From Fictibacillus terranigra (GTDB lineage: Bacteria; Bacillota; Bacilli; Bacillales; Fictibacillaceae): 64,000 nt of DNA. Where the stretch lies: positions 248,001 to 312,000 of the forward strand of contig NZ_JAUHLN010000004.1 in assembly GCF_030412265.1 (NCBI RefSeq), read 5' to 3'. Every line of letters starts with the position of its first letter. Position 1 is the first letter of the stretch. The notes under the pieces are model-generated. The model saw only the letters and a list, made by a program, of their open reading frames with translations. It made no database searches and had not been told where the DNA came from. The position numbers and the translations under genes were made by a program. Of the stretch, positions 50,809 through 60,406 are shown piece by piece.

Positions 50809-53100
50809 ATGCTGGACATAGTAAAAGTTTCTGTAAGGGGACTTGTCGAATACGTCTACCGAAGCGGCAGCATCGATTGGCGTTTTCGCACGGCCACCAC
50901 ACTGGCCGAAGGTACGAAAGCCCACCAAAAAATACAGCAGTCATATGGAAAATGCGATCAGAAAGAAGTATTTGTTCATACAGAGATGGTCGTGGACAAC
51001 CTTTCTTTTCTCATTGAAGGCCGTTGTGACGGCCTGCTTTTTTCTGATGAACGGGTAACGATCGATGAAATCAAATCCACTTCACATGACCTGAGTTCTA
51101 TTGAGGAAGATACATACCCCGTCCATTGGGCACAGGCAAAGGTATATGCCTGTATCTATGCCTCAGACCACGGGCTTGATAACATCCAGGTTCAGCTTAC
51201 TTATGTACAGGTGGATACACAGGAGCAGAAGCGGTTTAAAAAAGAATTTTCCCGTGATGAGCTCATACTGTTTCTGGAGGAAGCGGTAAAGGCTTACGCC
51301 CCTTATGCCCTGCTGCAGGTGAGACATAGGAAGGAAAGGGATTACAGTATTAAAGAACTGCCCTTTCCGTTTGACCGATACCGTGAAGGACAAAGGAAAT
51401 TGGCAGGGGCAGTCTATACGGCCATCGCAGAAGGTAAAAATCTGTTTGCCCAGGCGCCGACGGGTATCGGCAAAACGATGTCGACTACATTCCCGGCAGT
51501 TAAAGCAATCGGCGAAGGTCTGCTCCAGCGCTTCTTTTACTTGACGGCGAAAACAATCACGAGAGAGGCAGCTGAAGAAGCTGTTTTGCTAATGCAGGAC
51601 AAAGGCCTTCGCCTGCATACTGTCACGTTGACCGCAAAGGATAAAATGTGTATGAAGGATAAGACAATCTGCCAAAAAGATTACTGTGAATTTGCAGATG
51701 GATATTATGATCGTGTAAACGGAGCCGTGCTGGATATATTGGAAAACGAAACGGTGATCAACCGCAGAACGATCCAGGAGTATGCTCTGAGGCACCAGCT
51801 TTGCCCATTTGAGTTTTCCTTGGATTTGGCCTATGGGGCAGATGTGGTAATCTGTGATTATAATTATATATTTGATCCGAGAGTGTCATTAAAGCGTTTC
51901 TTTGAAGAGCAGAAAAAGAAAACTGCCTTGCTTGTAGATGAAGCCCATAATCTTGTCGACCGGGGCCGTGAAATGTTTTCTGCAGAAATCCACAAATCAG
52001 CCTTCTTGAACGTTTCACGTGAATATAAAGGGAGTAATGCAGAGCTTCAGAAGGCCGCCAAAGCCGTCAATGACTTCGGGCTTTCTGTGAAAAAAAGGTG
52101 CGGGGAAGCGAGAAGTCTTGTGATGGAAGACAAACCCGATCAACTGATTGAGCTTTTGGAAGTTTTTATTGCTCTTGCTGAAAGAGAATTGTTGAATCAA
52201 GGAGAAGGACAACAGCTTCTGCTCGATACCTACTTCACGGCTCAAAGCTTCATCCGCATCTCCAAACTATACGATGACCGGTATGTCACATACGCAGAAT
52301 ACGAAAGAAGCGAAGTGAAGATTAAAATGTTCTGCCTGGATCCTTCTGTTCTCCTTCAGCAAATGGGCAAAGGTTATCGTTCGAGCATCTTCTTTTCGGC
52401 TACTTTTACGCCGATTGATTACTACAAGGACATGATCGGCTTTCGGGATGAAGATTATGCTCTGGCTATCCCGTCTCCCTTCAGACGTGACCAGCTTCAG
52501 ATCTGCATCCAGCCATTGTCCACACGATACCGTGACAGGGAAAGAACAAGAGAGCCGATCGCACAAATGATTCATCAGGTGGTAAGAGAAAATAAAGGCA
52601 ACTTTCTTGTATTTTTCCCTTCCTATCAATACATGTTTGATGTGTATGAACAGTTTTTGAATGAAAAATTCCCCTTTAAATCAATAGTTCAATCGTCTGG
52701 CATGTCAGAAGAGGAACGGGAACAATTTTTACAATCATTCCAGGCGGATGCGGATGAACCTCTTATTGGTTTTGCAGTGATGGGCGGCATTTTTTCAGAA
52801 GGAGTGGACCTTGTCGGGGACCGGCTTAACGGTGTCATTGTGGTGGGGGTAGGACTCCCCCAGCTTGGTCTGGAACGAAATATCATCAAGGATTATTTTT
52901 CATCGCTTGGAAAGAACGGCTATAATTATTCCTATGTATATCCAGGAATCAATAAAGTGCTGCAGGCTGGTGGAAGGCTGATCCGATCCGAATCAGACCG
53001 CGGGACAATCGTTCTTGTCGATGACCGCTTTCTAACCCGCCAATATCAGGCGCTCCTTCCGTATGAATGGCAGGACTATACGATCCTGAAGCCAGATTAG
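50809..53100 (+). CDS. DinG/XPD-like helicase with N-terminal PD-(D/E)XK nuclease-like domain
   Basis: A 763-residue protein. Residues 1-150 hold a Cas4-like PD-(D/E)XK pattern (IEGRCDGLLFSDERVTIDEI followed by Lys; Asp, Glu, Lys in order). The helicase part has Walker A QAPTGIGKTMST near residue 220, four cysteines for an Fe-S cluster (KMCMKDKTICQKDYCEF and HQLCPFEF), the DEAH box LLVDEAHNLVDRG, motif V VGVGLPQLGLERN and motif VI QAGGRLIRSESDRG. It is a 5'-3' DNA helicase of the DinG/XPD superfamily, probably for repair. The start is the ATG after GGTGATAAC. It stands alone, 63 bp after the kinase gene. Confidence 0.88.
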   Translation: MLDIVKVSVRGLVEYVYRSGSIDWRFRTATTLAEGTKAHQKIQQSYGKCDQKEVFVHTEMVVDNLSFLIEGRCDGLLFSDERVTIDEIKSTSHDLSSIEEDTYPVHWAQAKVYACIYASDHGLDNIQVQLTYVQVDTQEQKRFKKEFSRDELILFLEEAVKAYAPYALLQVRHRKERDYSIKELPFPFDRYREGQRKLAGAVYTAIAEGKNLFAQAPTGIGKTMSTTFPAVKAIGEGLLQRFFYLTAKTITREAAEEAVLLMQDKGLRLHTVTLTAKDKMCMKDKTICQKDYCEFADGYYDRVNGAVLDILENETVINRRTIQEYALRHQLCPFEFSLDLAYGADVVICDYNYIFDPRVSLKRFFEEQKKKTALLVDEAHNLVDRGREMFSAEIHKSAFLNVSREYKGSNAELQKAAKAVNDFGLSVKKRCGEARSLVMEDKPDQLIELLEVFIALAERELLNQGEGQQLLLDTYFTAQSFIRISKLYDDRYVTYAEYERSEVKIKMFCLDPSVLLQQMGKGYRSSIFFSATFTPIDYYKDMIGFRDEDYALAIPSPFRRDQLQICIQPLSTRYRDRERTREPIAQMIHQVVRENKGNFLVFFPSYQYMFDVYEQFLNEKFPFKSIVQSSGMSEEEREQFLQSFQADADEPLIGFAVMGGIFSEGVDLVGDRLNGVIVVGVGLPQLGLERNIIKDYFSSLGKNGYNYSYVYPGINKVLQAGGRLIRSESDRGTIVLVDDRFLTRQYQALLPYEWQDYTILKPD

Positions 53101-53203
53101 CGGGCCAAGAAGAACTGAACATAATGGAGGAGGACGCTTGCTCGTCTACGGGGATGAGGAGTGGCCCGCATTCCGGTCACGAAACGAAAATAGATCAAAA
53201 GAT

Positions 53204-53247
53204 AAAAGCTTCAGCATAGCGGATATTCCGCCGTGCTGAAGCTTTTC
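53204..53247. terminator. Bidirectional terminator
   Basis: AAAAGCTTCAGCA/TGCTGAAGCTTTT with an inner GCGGA/TCCGC pair, between the convergent helicase and M14 genes. Confidence 0.85.
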
Positions 53248-53251
53248 GTGT

Positions 53252-53285
53252 ATCCAGCTTCAGCGCCCAGCAGGGCGCTTATGCT
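53252..53285. repeat. Fragment of a dispersed Bacillaceae repeat
   Basis: TCCAGCTTCAGCGCCCAGCA followed by GGGCGC resembles the start of a dispersed TCCAGCTYCAGCGCC repeat that I associate with Bacillaceae intergenic regions. Only a fragment is present, next to the terminator. Confidence 0.4.
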
Positions 53286-53292
53286 TTCCATG

Positions 53293-54969
53293 TTATCTCG
53301 CATTCAGTTTCTGATCGCTCATATAGCGGTAAATCGGCAGCTCTTCGCCAGCATCCGTTGGAATAAAGTTAAAGGTGACATAGCTGTCGATGGATTCAGG
53401 TTCAAGGGCAAGCGCAATAAAGTTGGCGTTCGGCTGCGCCATGCTGAACACGTAGCTGCCAGCAGGGAAGGAGCGGACGGTTTCCTTCACATCTGTTGTT
53501 ACTTCATTCGTATAGTGCCCATTCTCGAGAGTGGAGGACACTTTTTTGCCGGTTACTTTGTAACGCTCAACCGATTTGGAAGCTGGCTTTTTCAGCTTCT
53601 GCACGTGAACCCCAAGCAATTCGAGTTTCCGGGCAATGCTGTGGTAAGCCGGCGGCATGATGTAGGCTGTCGGACGCTCTCTTTCCAGTGTTGGGTAGGC
53701 ATCGGTAGAGTCTTCCCAAACGATCGGGATGTTTACTTTTTTTGCTTGAGCAAGATCCACCACTTCAAGCTGCTGGCCAGGAACCCGTTTGTTCTCGCTT
53801 TTTACGACGATCGAATCTTTATCGTTGGCTTTCTTGCCTTTATCCACGACATCCCTTGTTGCATTTGTGACCAGTGTTTTTATTTTACTGGAGTAGGCTG
53901 CGGTCGTTTTAATAAAGTTTTCCTGTGCGGTGGCCTGTGCGTAGACTCGACGGTTAAAATCAGCCCGGCCGATATTGATGCCCCTGGTCTCGATCAAATA
54001 GGTGAGCGTGTTCTTTAACCCTAGTGCGTTTCTTCCGATGCGGGTTTCTGTACTTCCTTCCGTTGCGACAAGCTGGCCGTCATCATCCGTATCCAGTGTG
54101 TAATAATCGTGATGTGATAATTTCTTTTGATCGAGGGCCTGATTGACCTTGTTAAGAACCAGATTGTCCGATGGTTTCCTCAGCTGCTCTGGAATATTCA
54201 AGTTTTTTGCTGAAGAGATCAACAGATCATAAGATGAAACAGAGCCCTGCTCTCCAAACTTTTTGAGGAGGGGAGAATTTACAGTATACTCATGGGCATC
54301 CAGGACCACATCAGGCTTATATTCATTGACCGCTCTATGTACTGCTTGTACCTCTGGATATTCGACTTTCATGTAGTCGCGGTTTGCGTCAAGGTTGGTC
54401 GCAATCTGCCGTTTGAAGTAGTAGGAGCCATCTGGGTTAACACGGGGCACAATGGCGACGTTTACTTTGTCCAGAACATTACCCATCTTGCCTTGGGCCA
54501 GCTTCTGAGCGGTGACAAGAACCGATTCACCTGCAGCGGGTTCGTTTCCGTGAATTTGTCCCTGAATCCAGATCAGGGGCTTCTTTTTGTTGTTCTTAAT
54601 TTTGTCAGGATTATCTTTGCTGAAGAACAGAATAGGCAGATCACGGCCCTCCATGGACTTGCCGATGCTTTTTAGTGTCACATACTTATTTTTGTTGTCG
54701 AGCTTCTTAATAAAGGAGAGCATTTCTTCCTGGGAAGTAAACGGGAGTCGTCCCTTTTCAAAGGCAGGTGTGGAGAATTGTTCAGCTGGCTTCGGGAAGA
54801 GATAGGAGATGCTGCTGGGCTGAACATAGCTGGGACCGTAACCGTAGTAAGGCGTGAAACTCTCCGTTTCATCCGCAGCGGCCGCTTTCAGCGGGGCAGG
54901 TGAACAGCAGATACCTGCGGCAAGGGTCATTGCCATTACAAAAGAAGCAGAACGGAAGACATTTTTCAT
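53293..54969 (-). CDS. Secreted M14-family zinc carboxypeptidase
   Basis: A 558-residue exported metallopeptidase. The signal peptide spans residues 1-31 (SFVMAMTLAAGICCSPAPLKA). The M14 domain has zinc ligands His and Glu in QGQIHGNEPAAGESVLV, the third His in VVLDAHEYTVNS, the substrate-binding Arg in NLDANRDYMKVEYP and the catalytic Glu in LTYLIETRGINIGR. A C-terminal beta domain of about 150 residues follows. It removes C-terminal residues from extracellular peptides. AGGAGGTTATT precedes the ATG. It is convergent with the helicase gene. Confidence 0.9.
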   Translation of the reverse strand: MKNVFRSASFVMAMTLAAGICCSPAPLKAAAADETESFTPYYGYGPSYVQPSSISYLFPKPAEQFSTPAFEKGRLPFTSQEEMLSFIKKLDNKNKYVTLKSIGKSMEGRDLPILFFSKDNPDKIKNNKKKPLIWIQGQIHGNEPAAGESVLVTAQKLAQGKMGNVLDKVNVAIVPRVNPDGSYYFKRQIATNLDANRDYMKVEYPEVQAVHRAVNEYKPDVVLDAHEYTVNSPLLKKFGEQGSVSSYDLLISSAKNLNIPEQLRKPSDNLVLNKVNQALDQKKLSHHDYYTLDTDDDGQLVATEGSTETRIGRNALGLKNTLTYLIETRGINIGRADFNRRVYAQATAQENFIKTTAAYSSKIKTLVTNATRDVVDKGKKANDKDSIVVKSENKRVPGQQLEVVDLAQAKKVNIPIVWEDSTDAYPTLERERPTAYIMPPAYHSIARKLELLGVHVQKLKKPASKSVERYKVTGKKVSSTLENGHYTNEVTTDVKETVRSFPAGSYVFSMAQPNANFIALALEPESIDSYVTFNFIPTDAGEELPIYRYMSDQKLNAR

Positions 54970-55127
54970 AATAACCTCCTGAAAATAATTTTTTGATTAT
55001 TCAATAAATAACATACATAAAAGCAGGAGTGTAAACGATTCGTACTGCTCAAGGGGAAAACAGGAGATAACGACCAACACCGTAGGAGGAAATGTCGCAA
55101 AGCTGAGCGGTTGGACCTATGACATAT

Positions 55128-55177
55128 GGTGCCAGGCACCGCTTTTACATAGTTGTGTAATTGCGGTGCCAGGCACC
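55128..55177. repeat. Two GGTGCCAGGCACC repeats in inverted context
   Basis: Copies at 55128-55140 and 55165-55177. Their flanks (TGGTGCC..GGCACCGC and GCGGTGCC..GGCACCA) are themselves inverted, so the pair can fold into a larger hairpin. A third copy lies at 41939. Confidence 0.8.
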
Positions 55178-55189
55178 ACATGGTATAAT
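55161..55189 (+). promoter_or_regulatory. Promoter of pheA with the repeat in its spacer
   Basis: TTGCGG, 17-base spacer, TATAAT. Most of the spacer is the GGTGCCAGGCACC repeat. Confidence 0.65.
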
Positions 55190-55238
55190 CCTCAGAAAAG
55201 TTTCAGTTAGAGAAACGGCAAAAGAGGAGTTTTTGAAC

Positions 55239-56063
55239 ATGAAAGTGGCATATTTAGGACCTCATGGCACATTTTCCGAGGAAGCAGCTCACCGGTATTT
55301 TAAAGGACATGACATCGAATGGCAGATGTGTGATTCGGTTCCTGAAGTGCTTGAAGCGGTGGGTGAGGGGCTGGCTGATAAAGGAATTGCCCCGATTGAA
55401 AATGCGATTGAAGGGACCATTACAATGACGGTGGACAGCCTTCTTGTCCACGATCTTTATATCGAGGGAGAAGCTATTCTTCCTGTATCCCTCCATCTGC
55501 TCGCAGCTGCGGATACACGGCTGGAGGACATTAAAGAAGTATGGTCGATTCCCCCTGCTCTCGCTCAGTGCAGGGAGTACCTCAGGGAATTAAAAGTAAA
55601 GAGCCGCCATTTTGACAGTACGGCTTCTGCAGCAGAGGCCATCAGGAATACGGACCGCCGCGATGTTGCTGCTGTAGCGTCAGAGTATGCGGGTGATCTT
55701 TTTGGTCTGCAGCCGATTAAGCGCAATATAGAGGAAAGCTTTGAGAACCAGACCCGGTTCGTTATTGTATCAAAAGACAAAACCCCATTGGAAAACGCGG
55801 CAAAAACGATGCTTCAGGTTACACCAAGCGATGAATATACTGGGGTCCTGTCTGCGATCCTCAATGTCTTTTCTGCACTCAATATCAATTTGACATGGAT
55901 CGAATCACGGCCGACAAAAAAGAAATTGGGAACCTATCAATTTTTCCTGGAGCCGGGGCTTAGCTCTGTTCATCCATCCATCCAAAAAGCCATTGCCGTC
56001 CTGCAGACGTATGGCCACGAAGTGAACGTATTAGGAAGCTTTACCGCAACAAAACTGGACTAA
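55239..56063 (+). CDS. pheA: Prephenate dehydratase
   Basis: A 274-residue monofunctional prephenate dehydratase that converts prephenate to phenylpyruvate for phenylalanine synthesis. The catalytic domain (1-180) opens MKVAYLGPHGTFSEEAAHRY and has GIAPIENAIEGTI and the active-site NQTRFVIVSKD. The ACT domain (about 195-272) has the Phe-binding motifs GVLSAILNVFSALNINLTW and IESRP. The ATG at 55239 has AGAGGAG at 9 bases; the longer frame to 55161 crosses the promoter. A DUF1835 gene follows 32 bp later. Confidence 0.95.
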   Translation: MKVAYLGPHGTFSEEAAHRYFKGHDIEWQMCDSVPEVLEAVGEGLADKGIAPIENAIEGTITMTVDSLLVHDLYIEGEAILPVSLHLLAAADTRLEDIKEVWSIPPALAQCREYLRELKVKSRHFDSTASAAEAIRNTDRRDVAAVASEYAGDLFGLQPIKRNIEESFENQTRFVIVSKDKTPLENAAKTMLQVTPSDEYTGVLSAILNVFSALNINLTWIESRPTKKKLGTYQFFLEPGLSSVHPSIQKAIAVLQTYGHEVNVLGSFTATKLD

Positions 56064-56095
56064 AAACGAAACCGCTTTACGATAAGGGGGATTTC

Positions 56096-57069
56096 ATGAA
56101 GGTTCATATTGTAAACGGAGATATAACGGGCAACAAGCTCAAACCTCTTGATGGAGAAGTGATCGTCTGGAGGGAGATGTATGACCTGGGCCCTGTATCA
56201 GCCGATATGGATGAGAAAAAGGTTAAGAACCGAGCAGAATTCTTTGAACGCAAATTGGGAGTCCCCGCGGAGATTTTTCTTCAGAACTCCGTTGGCAGGA
56301 AAGCCGGCTGGGTAAACTCCCAAAGGAGACGGAGATTACTCTCTGGTTTGAGCATGACCGATACGACCAAACCATGCTGATGTACTTGCTGAAGTTACTC
56401 GATTCACTCGGACTTCACACATTATACATGGTAACAACCGATTCCTATCCGGGAATTGAACCGTTCTTTGGGCTTGGCCAGCTTTCAGAAGTGCAGCTTG
56501 CCAGCCTGGAAGAGCACCGGGTACCCATCACCACAGAGCAGGTTAAAGAGGGAGCGGGGGGATGGGACGCCTATTCCTCATCAAATCCGCTTGATCTTAC
56601 AGGATGGCTTCATCAAACCAAATGCCAGCTGCCTTTTGCAAAAAGGGCCATGAAGCGTCACTTGGACTATTATCCTTCTTTAAAAAACGGTCTGAACCAG
56701 GTGGAAGAGCTGGCTTTTCAGTACATGTATGATGGCATCACTTCGTTTCATGAGCTGTTTCATAAGGTCAGTGGCCAGCGTCTGGATGACGGATTGAGCG
56801 ACCTTCATTTCGCCGCTTTGCTCGACCAGGTGCAAAAAGGTCCGAAACCGCTTATTAAACGGACAGAAGGAACACTGCCGCGGTACAATATCGAACCTGA
56901 GGATGCTGTGATCGAGCTGACATATGAAGGAATTGAAGTGTTAATGGAAAGGGAAGACCGTTTTGATTATACATCAGCTGATTGGTGGCTTGGCGGTGTT
57001 TACAACGAGCGGGGAACATGGCGATGGGACGGACAAAACCTAATAAACACGCAAGAGAGACAGAGATGA
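56096..57069 (+). pseudogene. DUF1835-family gene with a frameshift
   Basis: Two overlapping frames together encode a DUF1835/DUF3658 protein of about 324 residues. Frame 1 starts MKVHIVNGDITGNKLK and VIVWREMYDLGPVSADM, the family opening. The continuation, LGKLPKETEITLWFEHDRYD then QTMLMYLLKLL, is in another frame from about 56281. A one-base deletion near 56287-56300 would join them as EIFLQNS then RWQESRLGKLP. The rest runs on to 57069 without other damage. Either a recent pseudogene or a sequencing error. Family function is unknown. Confidence 0.82.
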
Positions 57070-57209
57070 TCTCGAAATAAACCCTCCTTTAGTATCTATG
57101 TGAATGTTTTACATTTCTGTAAGATGTAATTAACCATGCCGGTTAAGATCAAACTATACGATACTCATTGTGCTTCATGGATAAAAAATGAGCAGGGGAG
57201 GGTTTTATT

Positions 57210-58379
57210 ATGAGAACAAAGCCGGTGAGAAGCTTCAGGCTCGCCTTTCTGTTTTCACTTGTCTCAACAATGGTGATTGGAAGTTTCGCCTTTCTTCCTT
57301 TACTAAATGCATCAGGAGACGGATCGGCTTCATCGCCGTACACTGTTTCACAGGCTATCTCTAATCAAAACAACAATTTGAAAACGGTTCAGGGCTATAT
57401 AACAGGCCAGCCGACTGCTGCATCGACCGTAGTTACAAGCAATTATCCTAACGATTATGCACTTGCTTTAGCTGATACGGCAGGAGAAACGAACACTTCC
57501 AAAATGGTTTATGTGCAGATTCCTTCTTCTTACCGTTCGCAATTTGGACTTCAGTCGCATCCAGCCCTAAAAGGAACCCAGATAAAAGTAACTGGCAATC
57601 TAACGTCTTACTTCTCTCATGCCGGCATTAAAAATGTAACCAATATGACAAATGGAGGCGGAGGCACACCATCAGAACCGCCGGCTTCTGATACGGGATC
57701 TTATTATGACAATGCCCAGGGGAAAACCGGTGCGGCTTTAAAAAGTGCGCTTCATCATATTATTAATGATCACACGGAGCTCTCCTACGATGCAGTCTGG
57801 AATGCCCTCCGCCATACGGATGAAGACCCGAACAACACCAGTAACGTTATTTTGCTGTATACTGGCCGTTCACAAAGTAAAACAGCAAACGGTTCAGGTG
57901 TGAACGATTGGAACAGGGAGCATGTTTGGGCAAAATCGCATGGGGATTTTGGAACAGCGATGGGGCCTGGAACAGACCTTCATCATTTACGTCCCGCGGA
58001 TGTTTCCGTAAACAGTGACCGTGGAAATCTTGATTTTGATAATGGCGGTACAGAAAATGCAGAAGCAAGAGGCAACTACTCGGACAGTGATTCATGGGAA
58101 CCGCGCGATGCGGTTAAAGGAGATGTTGCCCGAATGATCTTCTATATGGCCGTCCGTTACGAAGGAGACAGCGGCGAACCTGATCTGGAGATGAACAACA
58201 GTGTGAGCAACGGATCAGCACCTTATATCGGAAAACTGTCAGTGCTGTTTCAGTGGAATCAGCAAGATCCAGTTGACAGGTTTGAGCGCCGCCGCAACGA
58301 TGTGATCTACAATAATTATCAGCACAACCGCAACCCTTTTATCGATCATCCGGAATATGCGGCAGCTATCTGGCAATAA
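57210..58379 (+). CDS. Secreted endonuclease I-family nuclease (Bsn/YurI-like) with OB-fold domain
   Basis: A 389-residue exported nuclease. The signal peptide spans residues 1-34 (LAFLFSLVSTMVIGSFAF). An OB-fold-like DUF6359 domain follows (residues 40-155, SPYTVSQAISNQNNNLKTVQ), then a Gly/Pro linker and an endonuclease I domain (165-389). The latter has the His-Me finger catalytic motif NDWNREHVWAKSHGDFG and the metal site TDLHHLRPADVSVNSDRGN. B. subtilis Bsn (YurI), an extracellular ribonuclease, lacks most of the N-terminal domain. GCAGGGGAGGG precedes the ATG. It should degrade external nucleic acids for nutrients. Confidence 0.9.
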   Translation: MRTKPVRSFRLAFLFSLVSTMVIGSFAFLPLLNASGDGSASSPYTVSQAISNQNNNLKTVQGYITGQPTAASTVVTSNYPNDYALALADTAGETNTSKMVYVQIPSSYRSQFGLQSHPALKGTQIKVTGNLTSYFSHAGIKNVTNMTNGGGGTPSEPPASDTGSYYDNAQGKTGAALKSALHHIINDHTELSYDAVWNALRHTDEDPNNTSNVILLYTGRSQSKTANGSGVNDWNREHVWAKSHGDFGTAMGPGTDLHHLRPADVSVNSDRGNLDFDNGGTENAEARGNYSDSDSWEPRDAVKGDVARMIFYMAVRYEGDSGEPDLEMNNSVSNGSAPYIGKLSVLFQWNQQDPVDRFERRRNDVIYNNYQHNRNPFIDHPEYAAAIWQ

Positions 58380-58390
58380 TCTGCTTTCAC

Positions 58391-58428
58391 AAAAAAGCTG
58401 GTTCACCTCGGTGAACCGGCTTTTTTTT
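58391..58428 (+). terminator. Rho-independent terminator
   Basis: AAAAAAGCTGGTTCACC/GGTGAACCGGCTTTTTT stem with T-run. Confidence 0.9.
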
Positions 58429-58590
58429 AGGTAATAGGACGTTAGTTGCAGAGTCGGAGAAGTATAGGTTAGTAATAATTTCCTGTTTTATCTGTGTTTG
58501 TTCTATATCTGCAAAATTTTACAAAATTTTCAGTTATCATTAGATAACAGCATGAAAATTTATATCTTTTATTAAAAAGGAGGAGATCCA

Positions 58591-60402
58591 TTGCTGAAAA
58601 GGCCGCTTTCTCTCACATTATGTTCTGCATTATTGCTCCCAATCATGATGGGGGCAGGTGTGCCAGACAACAACCTGCATAACAAGACAAAGGTTGTGCA
58701 GAATCCCGTCATCAAAGATGGGATGACGCAGCCCGTCTATTCGCTGGACGAGGCTGTTACTGAAAAGGTATTTATAGAAACGAAGTTTGATAGTGACAGA
58801 GATGGGAAGCGTGACCGGATCCATGCGGATATCATCCGTCCAAAGGAAACAGAAGAAGGGCTTAAGGTCCCGGTTATTTATGAAATGAGCCCATACCGTG
58901 CAGGGCTGGAAGATGTACCTGTTTATGATGTGAATACGGAGCTCTATGCAGTACCGAAGAAGAGCGGTCAAGGAAATCATAAGGGGAAACCTTTTGCCGT
59001 AGGCAGTGCCGGAAACCTCCCGGGTTACTATGATGATTATTTCGTCCCAAGAGGATATGGGGTCGTGCTTGCGGAAAGCATTGGTACCGGGTTTTCCGGC
59101 GGCTGTCCGACAACAGGGGACGAACGGGAGATTCAAGGAACGAAAGCAGTCATTGACTGGCTGAACGGGAGAGCGAAGGCATATACCTCCGACGGAAAAG
59201 AAGTAAAGGCAGATTGGAGTACAGGCAACGTCGGAATGACCGGTGTATCGTACAATGGAACCCTTCCAAACGCTGTAGCGGGAACCGGTGTGAAAGGTCT
59301 GAAAACCATCGTACCGATTGCGGCCATCAGCAGCTGGTACGATTATTACAGAGGAAATGGTGCTGTCATCGCTCCTGGTGGATACCCTGGCGAGGATACA
59401 GACAACATGGCTGAAGCGATTTTGACTCGGGAAAATCCGGAAGCCTGCAGAGATGTGATGAAAGAACTGACAGTAGGACAGGATCGAAAGACAGGGGATT
59501 ACAATAAATACTGGTCACACAGAGATTATGTGAAAAATGCCGATCAAGTCAAGGCTAGCGTCTTTGTCGTTCACGGGTTGAACGACTGGAATGTGAAGAC
59601 AAAGCAATTCGCACAATGGTGGGAAGCGCTCGGACAAAACCATGTACCCCGCAAGCTTTGGCTTCATCAAGGGGGACATGCCAACCCCTACAGTTTCAGA
59701 AGAGATGTATGGCTGCCGACGTTAAACAAATGGTTTGATTACTGGCTGTACAACGTAAAAAATGACGTCATGGAAGAGCCAGCAGTAGACATTCAGCGTG
59801 AAGACAAACATTGGGATACTGAGAGCAGCTGGCCGGCTAGGAGTACGAAACAGGTGGAGCTGTATCTTCAGCCGAAAGCGCTCAGCAAAAAGCCTGGCCG
59901 TCATAAACAAAAAGAGCGGCAAACCATCTTTGATGATGCGCAGCAAAAAGCAGAAGACCTTGTATTGAATCCGGAAACAGATTCGGCTAACCGACTCGCA
60001 TATGTAACACCAAAGTTAGAAAAGAATGTCCGTATTAGCGGAACACCGAAAGTGAGCATCCGTGCAAGCATCGACCGTCCCGTTGCGAATCTGACAGCAT
60101 TACTCGTTGATTACGGGCCTGAAAAGACCGAGATAGTAACACGTGGATGGCTGGATCCACAAAATCTCCGTTCAGAGTCCCGGTCACAGGCTCTTACTCC
60201 TGGAAAATCGTATGCATTGGAGTGGAGCCTTCAGCCGGATGACTATGTGGTCCAGGCGGGCCACAAATTAGGATTGGTCCTGCTGTCCAGTGATTACCAC
60301 TATACCCTTCGTCCCAAGTCAGGGACTAAAATTACTGTGGAGCCGCAAAAGAGCGAGCTGATTCTCCCTGTGACTGGAGGTAGCCATTCGCTTCAATGGT
60401 GA
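58591..60402 (+). CDS. Xaa-Pro dipeptidyl-peptidase (S15/CocE family), secreted
   Basis: A 603-residue serine peptidase with an N-terminal signal sequence (LSLTLCSALLLPIMMGAG). The alpha/beta hydrolase core has nucleophile Ser in VGMTGVSYNGTLPNAVA, Asp in VVHGLNDWNVKTKQF and His in LHQGGHANPYS. Residues from about 415 form the galactose-binding-like C-terminal domain of the S15 family. It releases Xaa-Pro dipeptides from peptides outside the cell. The start is a TTG with AAAGGAGGAG 6 bases upstream. The 210-bp upstream gap holds the previous terminator and no gene. Confidence 0.9.
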   Translation: MLKRPLSLTLCSALLLPIMMGAGVPDNNLHNKTKVVQNPVIKDGMTQPVYSLDEAVTEKVFIETKFDSDRDGKRDRIHADIIRPKETEEGLKVPVIYEMSPYRAGLEDVPVYDVNTELYAVPKKSGQGNHKGKPFAVGSAGNLPGYYDDYFVPRGYGVVLAESIGTGFSGGCPTTGDEREIQGTKAVIDWLNGRAKAYTSDGKEVKADWSTGNVGMTGVSYNGTLPNAVAGTGVKGLKTIVPIAAISSWYDYYRGNGAVIAPGGYPGEDTDNMAEAILTRENPEACRDVMKELTVGQDRKTGDYNKYWSHRDYVKNADQVKASVFVVHGLNDWNVKTKQFAQWWEALGQNHVPRKLWLHQGGHANPYSFRRDVWLPTLNKWFDYWLYNVKNDVMEEPAVDIQREDKHWDTESSWPARSTKQVELYLQPKALSKKPGRHKQKERQTIFDDAQQKAEDLVLNPETDSANRLAYVTPKLEKNVRISGTPKVSIRASIDRPVANLTALLVDYGPEKTEIVTRGWLDPQNLRSESRSQALTPGKSYALEWSLQPDDYVVQAGHKLGLVLLSSDYHYTLRPKSGTKITVEPQKSELILPVTGGSHSLQW

Positions 60403-60406
60403 AACC

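Noticed and set aside
53138-53239. Possible 33-codon gene starting at TTG after GGAGGAGG, protein-like opening LLVYGDEEWPAF
   Set aside because: It runs into the bidirectional terminator at 53204-53247, uses a TTG start, and has no recognisable homologue; coding would conflict with the stem.
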